Below, one piece after another: positions 50,242-58,940 of a DNA stretch of 64,000 nt. Location: assembly GCA_963724805.1 (NCBI GenBank), contig CAVRWA010000007.1:1-64000 (forward strand). The letters run 5' to 3'. The translations under genes were made by a program, and so were the position numbers. The DNA is from CAVQZA01 sp963724805 (GTDB lineage Bacteria > Actinomycetota > Thermoleophilia > Gaiellales > Gaiellaceae). The notes beneath the pieces were generated by a model. It saw only the letters and a list, made by a program, of their open reading frames with translations, did not search any database and was not told the origin of the DNA. Within the stretch, counting starts at the first letter, position 1, and each line of letters starts with the position of its first letter.

Positions 50242-50772
50242 TCAGACGGTCGGGATGACCGTGGTGTTCGGCAGGTCGATGCCGTTGACCTTGAGGCCAC
50301 CGGTGATCGAGGTGGTGTTCCACAGGTCGCCCTGTCCGGCGTTCATATACATGAACGAGCCAGCGGGGCAGTCCACGACGCGCATCGACGCGCCGCCAGT
50401 GGGAGTGAAGTCCCCAGTCTTGCCAGTCAGGTTCCAACCGTTGCTGAGCTTGCCAGCCTTGTTGGTGTTGGCATTGGCCTCGACGCTCACCGTGCCGGAC
50501 TGAGAGATGATCCGGTGCCCAAAGGCATCGGGAGCGCCGTAGCAAGTCATCTTGAAGTCAGCGATGACGCGCTCGGCGTTGACCGTGAACTTGACGCCAC
50601 CGGCCTGGTAGAGATCCTGCATCGCCGCGTCATTCTTGAGCGACAGCGCGGTCTGCACGTCGCCCTTGCCGACGGAGCCGATGCCGTTGCCGTCGACGGC
50701 GACGCTGGCCATGGCGGCAGTCGGGATTGCGAGTGCCGCGAAAGAGGCGGCGATGATGATGAGCTTACGCAT
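50242..50772 (-). CDS. Secreted hypothetical protein
   Basis: The product is 176 residues. The signal peptide is LIIIAASFAALAIPTAAMAS. The mature part is beta-rich and Gly/Asn-rich (ALSLKNDAAMQDLYQAGGVK; MTCYGAPDAFGHR; GGASMRVVDCPAGS) with two cysteines. No family recognised. A good ribosome site (GGAGGTAA) precedes the ATG. The LuxR-linked dyad is 83 bp upstream. Confidence 0.8.
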   Translation of the reverse strand: MRKLIIIAASFAALAIPTAAMASVAVDGNGIGSVGKGDVQTALSLKNDAAMQDLYQAGGVKFTVNAERVIADFKMTCYGAPDAFGHRIISQSGTVSVEANANTNKAGKLSNGWNLTGKTGDFTPTGGASMRVVDCPAGSFMYMNAGQGDLWNTTSITGGLKVNGIDLPNTTVIPTV

Positions 50773-50854
50773 TACTTACCTCCGGTATTTGCGAGGTAAT
50801 CAATGCGATCACCTCATCCCTTTCAGCGTGCCCTGTCCTCACCTCACCCGCTAG

Positions 50855-50868
50855 GACACAATTGGGTC
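50855..50868 (-). promoter_or_regulatory. Dyad operator upstream of secreted-protein gene
   Basis: On the coding strand GACCCAATTGTGTC, preceded by GAAT as at 48817. The centre CAATTG is a perfect dyad. Position and sequence suggest control with the 48474 gene. Confidence 0.5.
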
Positions 50869-50920
50869 ATTCCTCGGCATGTGCCCGGCGTACCTCGTTG
50901 AGGCGAGGCCGTCAACCCCG

Positions 50921-51228
50921 ACGCATGGCGAGCCGCGCTGCGCGAGTTCGAGCACGCCTACGTCAGAGCGTCCCAGCAGCCTGAGCCGGCCATCGAACTG
51001 CCCGAGGATGTGCTGGCAATCCAGGCCATGAGCTGGCGAGAGATGCAGGTCCTGGCGATGCGGTTCAGCGAAGACCTCCCGACGGTCGAGCCCGTACCGA
51101 TCACGACCGACGGTTCAACAGCGGACACCGAGCCGCCACCGACGGGGCTGACTGCCCACCCCCGCGACCTCATGGAGGGGACGGGACTAGTCGCGACCCG
51201 CTCGGTGGCTCCAAGTCAGGGGGTGTAG
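50921..51228 (+). pseudogene. R3 copy: longest gene tail
   Basis: The frame encodes NPDAWRAALREFEHAYVRAS, then LPEDVLAIQAMSWREMQVLA, MRFSEDLPTVEP and TADTEPPPTGLTAHP. It carries more upstream sequence than other copies but no N-terminal domain or start. The post-coding CTGACTGCCCACCCCCGCG matches the R2 flank; the palindrome is missing. Confidence 0.65.
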
Positions 51229-51920
51229 GAGTTCATCGCCTTGATGGCTTGGTCGCTTTGGGCTGCGAGGAATGCGCTGTTGGTGTTGCGGCGGATGCGT
51301 GTGTTCTTGTCGGAGATGGTGTAGGCGTTGGTGAGTGGCTGCCAGCCGCCGGAGGTGCGGGGGATTGTTAGGTTGTGGAAGCGGTAGAGGAAGGCGTTGC
51401 AGGCGCCGCCGGTGCCGCCGTCCCAGCTTTCGGCGGTTGCGGTGGGCTGGAGGCGGTGGTGGCTTGCGGGGAGCCGGATCGGGGGTGATGCGGGGGATCC
51501 GTTGACCCAGACGCGCCAGTAGTTTGGCTTGTCCGCCAGTTCGAGCACTGCGACCCGAGCCGATAGGCCGAAGGGTAGGCTCGGTCCGAGTTCGTAGTAG
51601 GTGGGTTTCGAGCCGGGTAGGGTCAGTTCGTAGTAGAGGTGGTTTCCGACGAGGTCAGGGAAAGCGTTTAGCCCGATCTGGAGCCACTCGTCCTGTCCGC
51701 CCGGCCCTTTGCCTGGTCCGCCGACGCCGACCCAGGCTGCGACGTGCCCAGACTTCACCTCGAACGCGGTCAGGGGGGTGATATTGGCCCTGACGCCGGT
51801 GGCTGGCAGTGGCGAGAAGATGCCGGCGTAGGTGTATCCGTCCTGGCCACAGGCGGAAGCCGCGGAGGCCGAGAGCAACCCCAGGCCCACGAGTGCGATC
51901 GAGACGATGAGGCGCCGCAT
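51216..51920 (-). CDS. Secreted lectin-like or jelly-roll protein
   Basis: The product is 234 residues from ATG 51920; ATG 51938 is an alternative. The signal peptide is LIVSIALVGLGLLSASAASA. The mature part has beta strands (YTYAGIFSPLPATGVRANIT; HLYYELTLPGSKPTYYELG; NYWRVWVNGSP) that fit a concanavalin-like or G1-peptidase-like fold. No catalytic pair can be assigned. Its stop overlaps the end of the R3 copy frame. Confidence 0.75.
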   Translation of the reverse strand: MRRLIVSIALVGLGLLSASAASACGQDGYTYAGIFSPLPATGVRANITPLTAFEVKSGHVAAWVGVGGPGKGPGGQDEWLQIGLNAFPDLVGNHLYYELTLPGSKPTYYELGPSLPFGLSARVAVLELADKPNYWRVWVNGSPASPPIRLPASHHRLQPTATAESWDGGTGGACNAFLYRFHNLTIPRTSGGWQPLTNAYTISDKNTRIRRNTNSAFLAAQSDQAIKAMNSYTP

Positions 51921-52039
51921 GGTCAGGACCGAGAGCATTCGTCTACCGGATCGGCCGCCTATTGGGCTGGTGCGCTCCCTCGTTTGAGGGTATAGATGCA
52001 TCGTTGCGGCGGCGGCGGCGGGCCGCTACGATCGGGGCG

Positions 52040-54430
52040 GTGTACGGGTGTCGGAGTCGACATCTGCGGCGACCGGGTGCCTGGATTGTGGTGCTCGTCC
52101 TGGCGGGTCTGGCGATCCTTTCTTCTGTCGGTCTCGAGCCGGCGTCCTCGCAGTCGAGGGAGACGCCGACGAAGGTGAGGATCTGCCACGCCACATCCTC
52201 GCATTCGAACCCGTATGTGTCGAACGAGCCTGCGATCGCGAACAACGGCGACCTCCACGGAGGCCACCTTGACCACACCGGCCCTATCTTTCCCGCCGCA
52301 GACTGGGGCGACATTATTCCGCCGTACACCTACCTCGACCAAGACGGGGTGACCCAGGAGTTCCCCGGCTACAACTGGTCGCCGGCAGGTCAGTCGATCT
52401 GGCAGAACGGCTGCGCGACCGCCAAGGCCCCGTTGACGCCGATGCTCGAGTGCGTCGACGCTGCCGGTGGCGGGGGCTTCCTCGCGCACTTCGGCTATAG
52501 CAACCCGAACGGCGATGCGGTCGCGGAACCGTTCGAAAACTCGTTCTCGCCCGACCCGGCCGACCGGGGCCAGCCGACCGTGTTCCAGCCCGGCCGGGTG
52601 ACGGACGCGTTCCAGGTCACCTCGGACGGTGCACCGTTGACCTGGACGCTGACCGGGAATCAGGTGACCGCGTCCAGCGGTTCGAAGGCCTGTCAGGGAT
52701 CGATCACGATCGTCAAGGTTCTGCATCCGAGCGACGATCCAGGGCGCTTCAACCTCAAGATCGGCGGCGCGACCGCCGGTGGCGCCGAAGCCGTGGGCGA
52801 CGGCGGCACAACCGGCACGATCGCCGTCAACGCCGGAACCCACACGGTCGGAGAGTCTGCGGCTCCGGGCACGAGCCTGGACAAGTACGTGACCCAGATC
52901 AGCTGCGTGAGCGGCACAACGGTCGTTGCCCAGGGCAACGAGCCAACGGTGTCGGTGCCGGTGCGGAAGGACGCGGATGTCCAGTGCACGATCACGAACA
53001 CGCGCAAGAACAACCTCAAACCGGTCGTCCCCGTGCTCGAGTGCGTCGTGGTCAGAAACGGCGCTCCCGATCAGGCGGTCTGGGGGTATCGCAACGACAA
53101 CGGGTTCGCAGTCACGATTCCGGTCGGATCCGCGAATGCCTTCACGCCGGCTCCAGCGGACCGGGGTCAGCCGACGGTGTTCGAGCCGGGACACTGGACC
53201 GGTGTCTTCCAGACTCCGTTCGGCAGCGCCGCCACGCTCAGCTGGGCGGTCGCCGGTCAGACGGCCGCCGCATCGAGCGGCTCAGACCGTTGCACCGCGA
53301 CCATCGAGCTCCGGAAGGTAGTCGCGCCGGTCGGCGATCCAGGCGTGTTCAACCTCCTGCTCAACGGACAGGTGCTCGCAACCGGCGGCAACGGCACAAT
53401 CGCCGGCCCATACACCGTCGGTGTCGGCGAAGGAACGGTCAGCGAGACCGCCGGGCCCGGCACCAACCTGACGGACTACGAGTCTACGATCGACTGCACC
53501 CGAAACGGGACAACCGAGGTCTCGACTACCGGTACGAAGGTCGACGGCGCGATCGCAAACGGCGACTTCGTCGTCTGCACATTCACCAACAGGCGAATCA
53601 CGACTCCACCAACACCAGAACCACCGGAGCCACCCACTCCCGAACCGCCGCCAACGCCCCCGCCACCGCCGCCGCTTCCGCCGACACCCCCCACACCGCA
53701 GCCGCCGCTTCCGCCGACACCGCCCATACCGCCTAGCGAGCAGGTCGATCTGGCCATCACCAAGACCGCGCGACCGACCACCGTCGCGCTCGGCCAGAAG
53801 ATCACCTGGACGGTCACGATCACCAACAAGTCGTCGGTCGAAGCGTCCGACGTGAACGTGGTCAAGGTCTCAGACAACTCGTACCGCACCAAGCTGATCT
53901 CGGTCACGCCCTCACAAGGAACCTGCACGACAGGCGAATGCAACCTCGGCCGCATCGCACCGGGCGCATCCGTAACCATCACAGCCGTCACCCTCGCAAC
54001 CCAGATCGGCGAGATCCTCAACATCGTTCACGTCGGCTCCGAGGAACAAGAGTCGAACTACCTCAATAACACTGCCTCAGCCCTCGCCAGAGTGGTCGGA
54101 CCGTTCCGGCCGCCGCCGGAAACAGCCGCGTGTCGCACGCTGGGAGCCGCCCCAAGCAAACTCCACGCAGGATCCACTTCGGTCGTACTCACCACCGCCC
54201 GAAACCGGTTTGGGGCACCTGTCCCCGGCGTCACCGTTCGCCTGCGCGGAACAGGGCTCAACCAACGCGCGAAGACCGACGGTCGCGGCATCGCCCGCTT
54301 CACCATCACACCTCCCGCGAGCGGGCTCGTCTACTTCCGCGGCGCCCTACGCACAGGCCAGGCCGCCGGGCCCGTGTGCGCGACCTTCCTCGCCGTGCTC
54401 TCAGCCAAACCGGGATCCGTCACCGGTTAA
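52040..54430 (+). CDS. Large surface protein: tandem beta domains, Pro-rich stalk, DUF11 domain
   Basis: The product is 796 residues from GTG 52040, with a signal-like segment (AWIVVLVLAGLAILSSVGLE). In order: an ICHATSSHSNPYVSNEPAIA domain with HGGHLDHTGP, two related units ending in DPADRGQPTVFQPGRVT / PADRGQPTVFEPGHWTG each followed by a Cys-containing repeat domain (GSITIVKVLHPSDDPGRFNL / ATIELRKVVAPVGDPGVFNL), a Pro-rich stalk (about 515-570), a DUF11 domain (DLAITKTARPTTVALGQKIT) and an Ig-like Big_1 domain. This is a typical exported adhesin or matrix protein. No LPxTG anchor is seen. An L,D-transpeptidase gene converges on it. Confidence 0.82.
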   Translation: MYGCRSRHLRRPGAWIVVLVLAGLAILSSVGLEPASSQSRETPTKVRICHATSSHSNPYVSNEPAIANNGDLHGGHLDHTGPIFPAADWGDIIPPYTYLDQDGVTQEFPGYNWSPAGQSIWQNGCATAKAPLTPMLECVDAAGGGGFLAHFGYSNPNGDAVAEPFENSFSPDPADRGQPTVFQPGRVTDAFQVTSDGAPLTWTLTGNQVTASSGSKACQGSITIVKVLHPSDDPGRFNLKIGGATAGGAEAVGDGGTTGTIAVNAGTHTVGESAAPGTSLDKYVTQISCVSGTTVVAQGNEPTVSVPVRKDADVQCTITNTRKNNLKPVVPVLECVVVRNGAPDQAVWGYRNDNGFAVTIPVGSANAFTPAPADRGQPTVFEPGHWTGVFQTPFGSAATLSWAVAGQTAAASSGSDRCTATIELRKVVAPVGDPGVFNLLLNGQVLATGGNGTIAGPYTVGVGEGTVSETAGPGTNLTDYESTIDCTRNGTTEVSTTGTKVDGAIANGDFVVCTFTNRRITTPPTPEPPEPPTPEPPPTPPPPPPLPPTPPTPQPPLPPTPPIPPSEQVDLAITKTARPTTVALGQKITWTVTITNKSSVEASDVNVVKVSDNSYRTKLISVTPSQGTCTTGECNLGRIAPGASVTITAVTLATQIGEILNIVHVGSEEQESNYLNNTASALARVVGPFRPPPETAACRTLGAAPSKLHAGSTSVVLTTARNRFGAPVPGVTVRLRGTGLNQRAKTDGRGIARFTITPPASGLVYFRGALRTGQAAGPVCATFLAVLSAKPGSVTG

Positions 54431-54434
54431 GCCG

Positions 54435-55146
54435 CTACCACAACAGGTCAACCGGGGTACCCAGCGGCGCAAGCCGCTCAAGCAACACAGCCACCGCATT
54501 AGAGACGCGCACACAACCATGCGAGACCGCCTCGCCTAGAAGACCCGGCTCGTCAGTCCCGTGGATCCCGACAAGACCGCCTCCCGGCCAATCACGCAAC
54601 CCCGAGTACGCGCTTGTCTGTAACACGAACGGCCCGTAAAACGGGTCACGTCGGCACATACCGCGCCTGCACGTAGAAGTCGCGTCCAATCGGCGTCTCC
54701 GAGCTCCGCTTGCCAACCGCCACCGCCGCCCGCAGCAAGACCCTCCCGTCGGCGATCCGGCGCACCTGAAGACTGCGTTCCCGAACCTGGACAACGATCC
54801 GATTCGGCACCGAGCGCAGATCGACAACACCGCCCGGAACCCAGCCCCGCTTGCCATTAGGCCGCCCCGGCAAGCTCAACTCGTACCACCAACCGCCCCC
54901 CGAATCACGTGAAGCCCGGACCGCAAGAATCACCTGGAACTGGCCGCCCGACCGAAACTCGCGCAGCACCCCCACGATCCCGGCATCTGGCCGCGGCGCA
55001 ACCCGGACCGCAACCCTCCCAACCACCAACACACCCGCCGCAGGAAGGCGCACTGGCGACTCCGTGAACCCGCGCGACGGCGACGCGGCGACAAGAACAA
55101 CCACCACGCCAAACCCCACCGACATCCACGAGCGTAAAACAAGCAT
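54435..55146 (-). pseudogene. L,D-transpeptidase (YkuD) gene, interrupted by a one-base frameshift
   Basis: From ATG 55146: signal/anchor, SH3-like domain (VAPRPDAGIVGVLREFRSGG...GWVPGGVVDL), then the YkuD domain (VQVRERSLQVRRIADGRVLL; VGKRSSETPIGRDFYVQAR). After YVPT a TGA at 54646-54648 ends the frame. One base too many converts expected DPFYGPF to a stop; the next frame continues DPFYGPFVLQTSAYSGLRDW, then IHGTDEPGLLGEAVSHGCVR with the catalytic His and Cys. It would cross-link peptidoglycan in the wall. If the frameshift is real it is inactive; it may be a sequencing error. Confidence 0.8.
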
Positions 55147-55279
55147 GTCCTTACCGCCTCGAAGAGTAGCCCTCCCCACATCGGCAAGCGCAGCAACCTA
55201 ACTGATGCCATCCGCGACGGAACCGCTCGTCGAGAATGCCGTCAGCGCGGAGGCGGAGGGCCGTCCAGCACCGACAATA

Positions 55280-55395
55280 CCTGGAGGCGATAGAGGCGAT
55301 GAGCTGGCGCGAGATGCAGGTCCTGGCAATGCGGTTCACAGAAGACCTTCGGCATGGCGATCCCGCACTCGTCACCGTCGACGGCGCACGGGTAC
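55280..55395 (+). pseudogene. R3 copy: short gene tail
   Basis: The frame encodes YLEAIEAMSWREMQVLAMRF then TEDLRHGDPALVTVDGARV. It is related to the 34.0-kb copy (LPKGDPAFVAIDG) in the segment after EDL. No N-terminal domain or tail. Confidence 0.6.
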
Positions 55396-55616
55396 CCCCC
55401 AACTGCCGCCGCCACAGCGAACCGAGTGTGTCGGATGGGTGGCGGTGTTCTCGTTCATCCTCTCGGCACAGCGGCGTTGCGCCCGAAGTCTGCGTACGAC
55501 AATACTCCGCCACGCGTGCGTTTCAAGTTGTCAGCACAGCCGGATCGTGTCGCGGCGAAGCTCGGGCCGGACGATGAGGAAGGCCCGGCGCTGTTGCCGG
55601 GGGCGGAAAGACCAAG

Positions 55617-55650
55617 GCTCCCTCGCGCGCGCAGGCACGTACGCGCGAGA
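55617..55650 (+). repeat. R2 palindrome
   Basis: CTCCCTCGCGCGCGCAGG then CACGTACGCGCGAGAT, nearly identical to the palindrome at 45716-45746. The flanking CACCCCC block is missing or degraded. Confidence 0.65.
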
Positions 55651-55904
55651 TCAGTGCGTCGTTAGTCCTCCTCCCCTCTGGCGGCTGGGAGGCTGCGGGG
55701 CCCCCTTCTGACACGCCGCTCTCTCGGCGGACCCGAGCGCCTCGCCTTTCCACCAGAACGCGACTAGATGGTCGGGGCTGCCCTCTCTTATCCCCGAGCC
55801 CAAGACGACTCATCCGGGCCGAGAGGCAATGAAGAGGTCACACTGCAGACCGCCCGTGCGAAGCAGATCAATGCCTCGCGCTCTCGTGCCGCACCTATGC
55901 GGCG

Positions 55905-57053
55905 TCATCGCAAACGTGACGGAACGACCATCAGTTGAATGCGAGCTCGGGTCGCAGAGAAGTTCTCGGCCCAGGCCAAGCGCCGACCCTCGATCGAGAG
56001 GCCGATCGGCGTCGCGCTGGCGGTGTGCACGAGTCTCGTCTTTCCACTGATCGCATCGAGCAGCCAGATCGCCTGGCCCACTCGATACACGATCGTTAGT
56101 CCTCCGACAGTGAGATCGTCGGCCACCGTCGAGGGAACCGTTTTCGAGCCGATCAAGGCGCCTGTCCCGGTGTCGTATCGTTCGATTCGACTCAGCGGGC
56201 CTTGCCGGACCAGAACGGCGACGACCGAACGTGCAAGGGCAACCGCCTTTGCCGTTCCCTCGGGGGAGAAGCTCGCTACGAGTGCCCCGCTACTTGGGTC
56301 GCGAATCTCGATCGTGCCGTTGGGCGTCGCCTGGGGCTCGGGCCGGCCGAGCCCATCGCACGCCTTCAGGCAGCGGTAGGGTCCGCCGGCAGGGACGAGG
56401 ACAACTCGCTCACCAGACACGGAGATCGCGATTGGCGGCGCTACGCCAGGCACCACGCGGACCGTGTGCCCCGTAACGCGTTCAACATCGCCTCCCGTGA
56501 CGCGGAAGACGCAGGGACCATCGGCGCAGCTGTCGGGATCGCGATCGATGCCTACATCAATGGTCGAGTAGAGAAGCGTCGACCCGTCTCCGGCCGCTCC
56601 GGTTATGTAGTCGCCGTAGAAGCCAAGGTCCGGGGCAACGAGGTCTTTGAGCTTTGCCGGAGACTGGCCTGGTGCAACGGTGGCATACGCGCCGTAGTCG
56701 TTGAAGCCGCCCCCGTAGTTCCACGCGCCCCAGAGGACGCGGGTTCCTCCAAGCGCGAAGACCTCGACGGAGAAATCCTGGCTGGTCTCGCCGGCAGTCC
56801 AGAAGTCTGTGCGGGCCAACCTCGTCTGAGCGCCAGTTGCGAGGTTGCGCAACTCGATCCTTCGGCCAGATATCCATGCAATGTTGTTGCCGTCTTGCGC
56901 GAGGGCATCGATGTGCCCGTTGACCGCTATGGAGGACACCGGCGTGGAATCGCGGCCAGCGGACGCGATCGACGTAACGACGATGGCAACGGAGAACAAG
57001 ACAACCACCGCTGCCACACCCTGCCGTTTGACGCTGCTGGTCACGCTTGTCAC
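55905..57053 (-). CDS. Secreted beta-propeller-like protein
   Basis: The product is 382 residues with an N-terminal membrane/signal segment (GVAAVVVLFSVAIVVTSIAS). Repeated blades follow: DALAQDGNNIAWISGRRIEL, ALGGTRVLWGAWNYGGG, AISVSGERVVLVPAGGPYRC and GLSIEGRRLAWAENF. This fits TolB/LpqB-like propellers with a Cys pair near residues 175-180. Ligand unknown. Confidence 0.78.
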   Translation of the reverse strand: MTSVTSSVKRQGVAAVVVLFSVAIVVTSIASAGRDSTPVSSIAVNGHIDALAQDGNNIAWISGRRIELRNLATGAQTRLARTDFWTAGETSQDFSVEVFALGGTRVLWGAWNYGGGFNDYGAYATVAPGQSPAKLKDLVAPDLGFYGDYITGAAGDGSTLLYSTIDVGIDRDPDSCADGPCVFRVTGGDVERVTGHTVRVVPGVAPPIAISVSGERVVLVPAGGPYRCLKACDGLGRPEPQATPNGTIEIRDPSSGALVASFSPEGTAKAVALARSVVAVLVRQGPLSRIERYDTGTGALIGSKTVPSTVADDLTVGGLTIVYRVGQAIWLLDAISGKTRLVHTASATPIGLSIEGRRLAWAENFSATRARIQLMVVPSRLR

Positions 57054-57205
57054 TCCATACGCCTATCGAGGCTGCGTCGAGTTCCCGACTCGCCCACTAG
57101 GATCGAAGCACCCGCAGTCGGATACCTCATCCGGGAAACCGCTAAACTCGCCCACCGACTATTACCGACGTCGCCGCTCCACCAGAACGCGACAGCGGGT
57201 CTAAA

Positions 57206-57236
57206 CGGGAACATTCCTGCATATTGGGGCAGCGCA
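57206..57236 (+). repeat. R1 repeat copy
   Basis: CGGGAACATTCCTGCATAT then TGGGGCAGCGCAGG. It lies upstream of the minus-strand propeller gene and before the delta-60 gene. Confidence 0.65.
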
Positions 57237-57399
57237 GGGTCGCGCGTCGCGCGTGGCTGCAACGACGGGCCACGTAGAAAGCCGAAGCTGGTTCGGGAGC
57301 AGCCCCGATGGCGAGTATGGCCCGATCCGTGACGCTGTCCAGAGGCGGGACAATTCTGGCACTACGATGCTGGGTTCTTGCCTGTAGTGAGGTGAGTCC

Positions 57400-58680
57400 G
57401 TGAGAGCGAGATGGGTCTCGTGGATGTCTGTGTGGGTGGGGGTCGTGGCTGTCGTGGCTATCGGCGCATCGGCGGCCGGCGACCTTAATACAGTTTTCGG
57501 CAGTGGCGGCACGGTAACGTCCGCGATCGGCACCTGGCCGTATGCCTCGGCATCCGCTCTAGTGCTCCAGCCGGACGGGAAGCTCGTTGCCGCGGGCCAC
57601 GGCTATGCCGGCGAGCGGCGCGGCACGTTCGCGCTCGTCCGGTACGACGAGACCGGACAGCTCGACCCGGGCTTCGGAAGTGACGGCACGGTGACGACTA
57701 GGATCGGCGAGCGCGCCTTGGTCAGCGCGCTCGTACTCCAGCCGGACGGGAAGCTCGTTGCCGCCGGCTGTGGCGGCACGTACGCAAATCGCAAGTTCGG
57801 GCTCGCCCGCTACGACACAAGTGGAAGCCTCGATCGGGGCTTCGGGAACGGCGGCATAGTAACGACCGCGATGGGTGGTTTCGCCGGTGCCCAAGCACTC
57901 CTACTCCAGCCGGACGGGAAGCTTGTCGCCGCTGGCTATGGCAGCACCGACCGCTACCTGCGAGGAACCACGTTCGCGCTCGCCCGCCACGACAAGGCTG
58001 GACGGCTCGATCGGAGCTTCGGGAAGGGCGGCGTGGTAGCGACCACGATCGGCAGCGATGCCGGCGTCGCCGCACTGGTACTCCAGCCGAACGGGAAGCT
58101 CGTCGCTACCGGCTCCGCCAGCGAAGCTTTGGGCTTCCTCGCGCTCGCCCGCTATGACAAGGCTGGACGGCTCGACCGGAGCTTCGGGAACGGTGGCACG
58201 GTAACGACCTGGGTCGGCGGGGAGGCGGGCGCTGAAGCACTGGTACTCGAGCCGGACGGGAAGCTCGTCGTCGCCGGCTACGCCAGCACGGACAACTGGC
58301 GCAGCATCAAGCTTGCGCTCGTCCGCTACGACAAGAACGGGCGCCCCGACCGCAGCTTCGGAAACGGCGGCACGGTGATAACCGCGATCGGCAAGGTCGC
58401 CTCGGCCACAGCGCTTGTGCTGCAATCTGACGAGAAGCTCGTGGCCGCCGGATACGGCGGTACGCGCACGAGCGGCAAGTTTGCGCTCGTCCGCTACAAC
58501 AAGAACGGGCGCCTCGATCGCAGCTTTGGAAACGGCGGCACGGTGATAACCGCGATCGGGAACGACGCCGGGGCCTTCGCACTGGTACTCCAGCCGGACG
58601 GAAAGCTCGTTCCCGCCGGCTACAGCGAGGACATGCTCGCACTGGTCCGTTACGACAGTACTGGACGCCTCGACAAATGA
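57400..58680 (+). CDS. Secreted delta-60 repeat protein
   Basis: The product is 426 residues from GTG 57400 (ATG 57424 possible). A signal peptide (VWVGVVAVVAIGASAAG) is followed by seven to eight repeats of about 52 residues of the form ALVLQPDGKLVAAG...FALVRYD..GRLDRSFGNGGTVTT, typical of delta-60 repeats found in exported proteins of many bacteria. Function unknown. Its TGA overlaps an ATG of the downstream frame, but the real next start is 58941. Confidence 0.85.
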   Translation: MRARWVSWMSVWVGVVAVVAIGASAAGDLNTVFGSGGTVTSAIGTWPYASASALVLQPDGKLVAAGHGYAGERRGTFALVRYDETGQLDPGFGSDGTVTTRIGERALVSALVLQPDGKLVAAGCGGTYANRKFGLARYDTSGSLDRGFGNGGIVTTAMGGFAGAQALLLQPDGKLVAAGYGSTDRYLRGTTFALARHDKAGRLDRSFGKGGVVATTIGSDAGVAALVLQPNGKLVATGSASEALGFLALARYDKAGRLDRSFGNGGTVTTWVGGEAGAEALVLEPDGKLVVAGYASTDNWRSIKLALVRYDKNGRPDRSFGNGGTVITAIGKVASATALVLQSDEKLVAAGYGGTRTSGKFALVRYNKNGRLDRSFGNGGTVITAIGNDAGAFALVLQPDGKLVPAGYSEDMLALVRYDSTGRLDK

Positions 58681-58746
58681 CGACGCCCGACCAAGGAGCC
58701 GCGCGAAACCACGGCAAGATCAACGCGTCGCAGCCCGTCGGAATAC

Positions 58747-58780
58747 AGTTCCGAACGCTCGGCAGGGCACGCCGCACTAC
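58747..58780 (+). repeat. R1 repeat copy with extended right flank
   Basis: AGTTCCGAACGCTCGGCAG then GGCACGCCGCACTACC. The extension GCACGCCG..CTACCTA is shared with the copy at 60152. The gap 58681-58940 holds no other feature I can support. Confidence 0.55.
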
Positions 58781-58940
58781 CTACCTGGGTGTCGACTGGC
58801 TCGCCGGACCGTTGCCGGCACTTCCCCTTGAACGCGACATGTGGCCGGTCCGGGTTTTCGCTCGTGCCGGCGCCGGTCGACGGCGCGCGGACGACTGCCT
58901 GCCGGTACTTCTCCGAGCGTGGCCTCGGTACTTTGAACCG

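Larger units (their letters stand above)
55147..55904. other. Gene-free stretch with R3 and R2 repeats
   Basis: These 758 bp contain an R3 fragment (55280-55395) and an R2 palindrome (55617-55650). I see no intact gene; all open frames are short or shadow-like. Confidence 0.5.
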
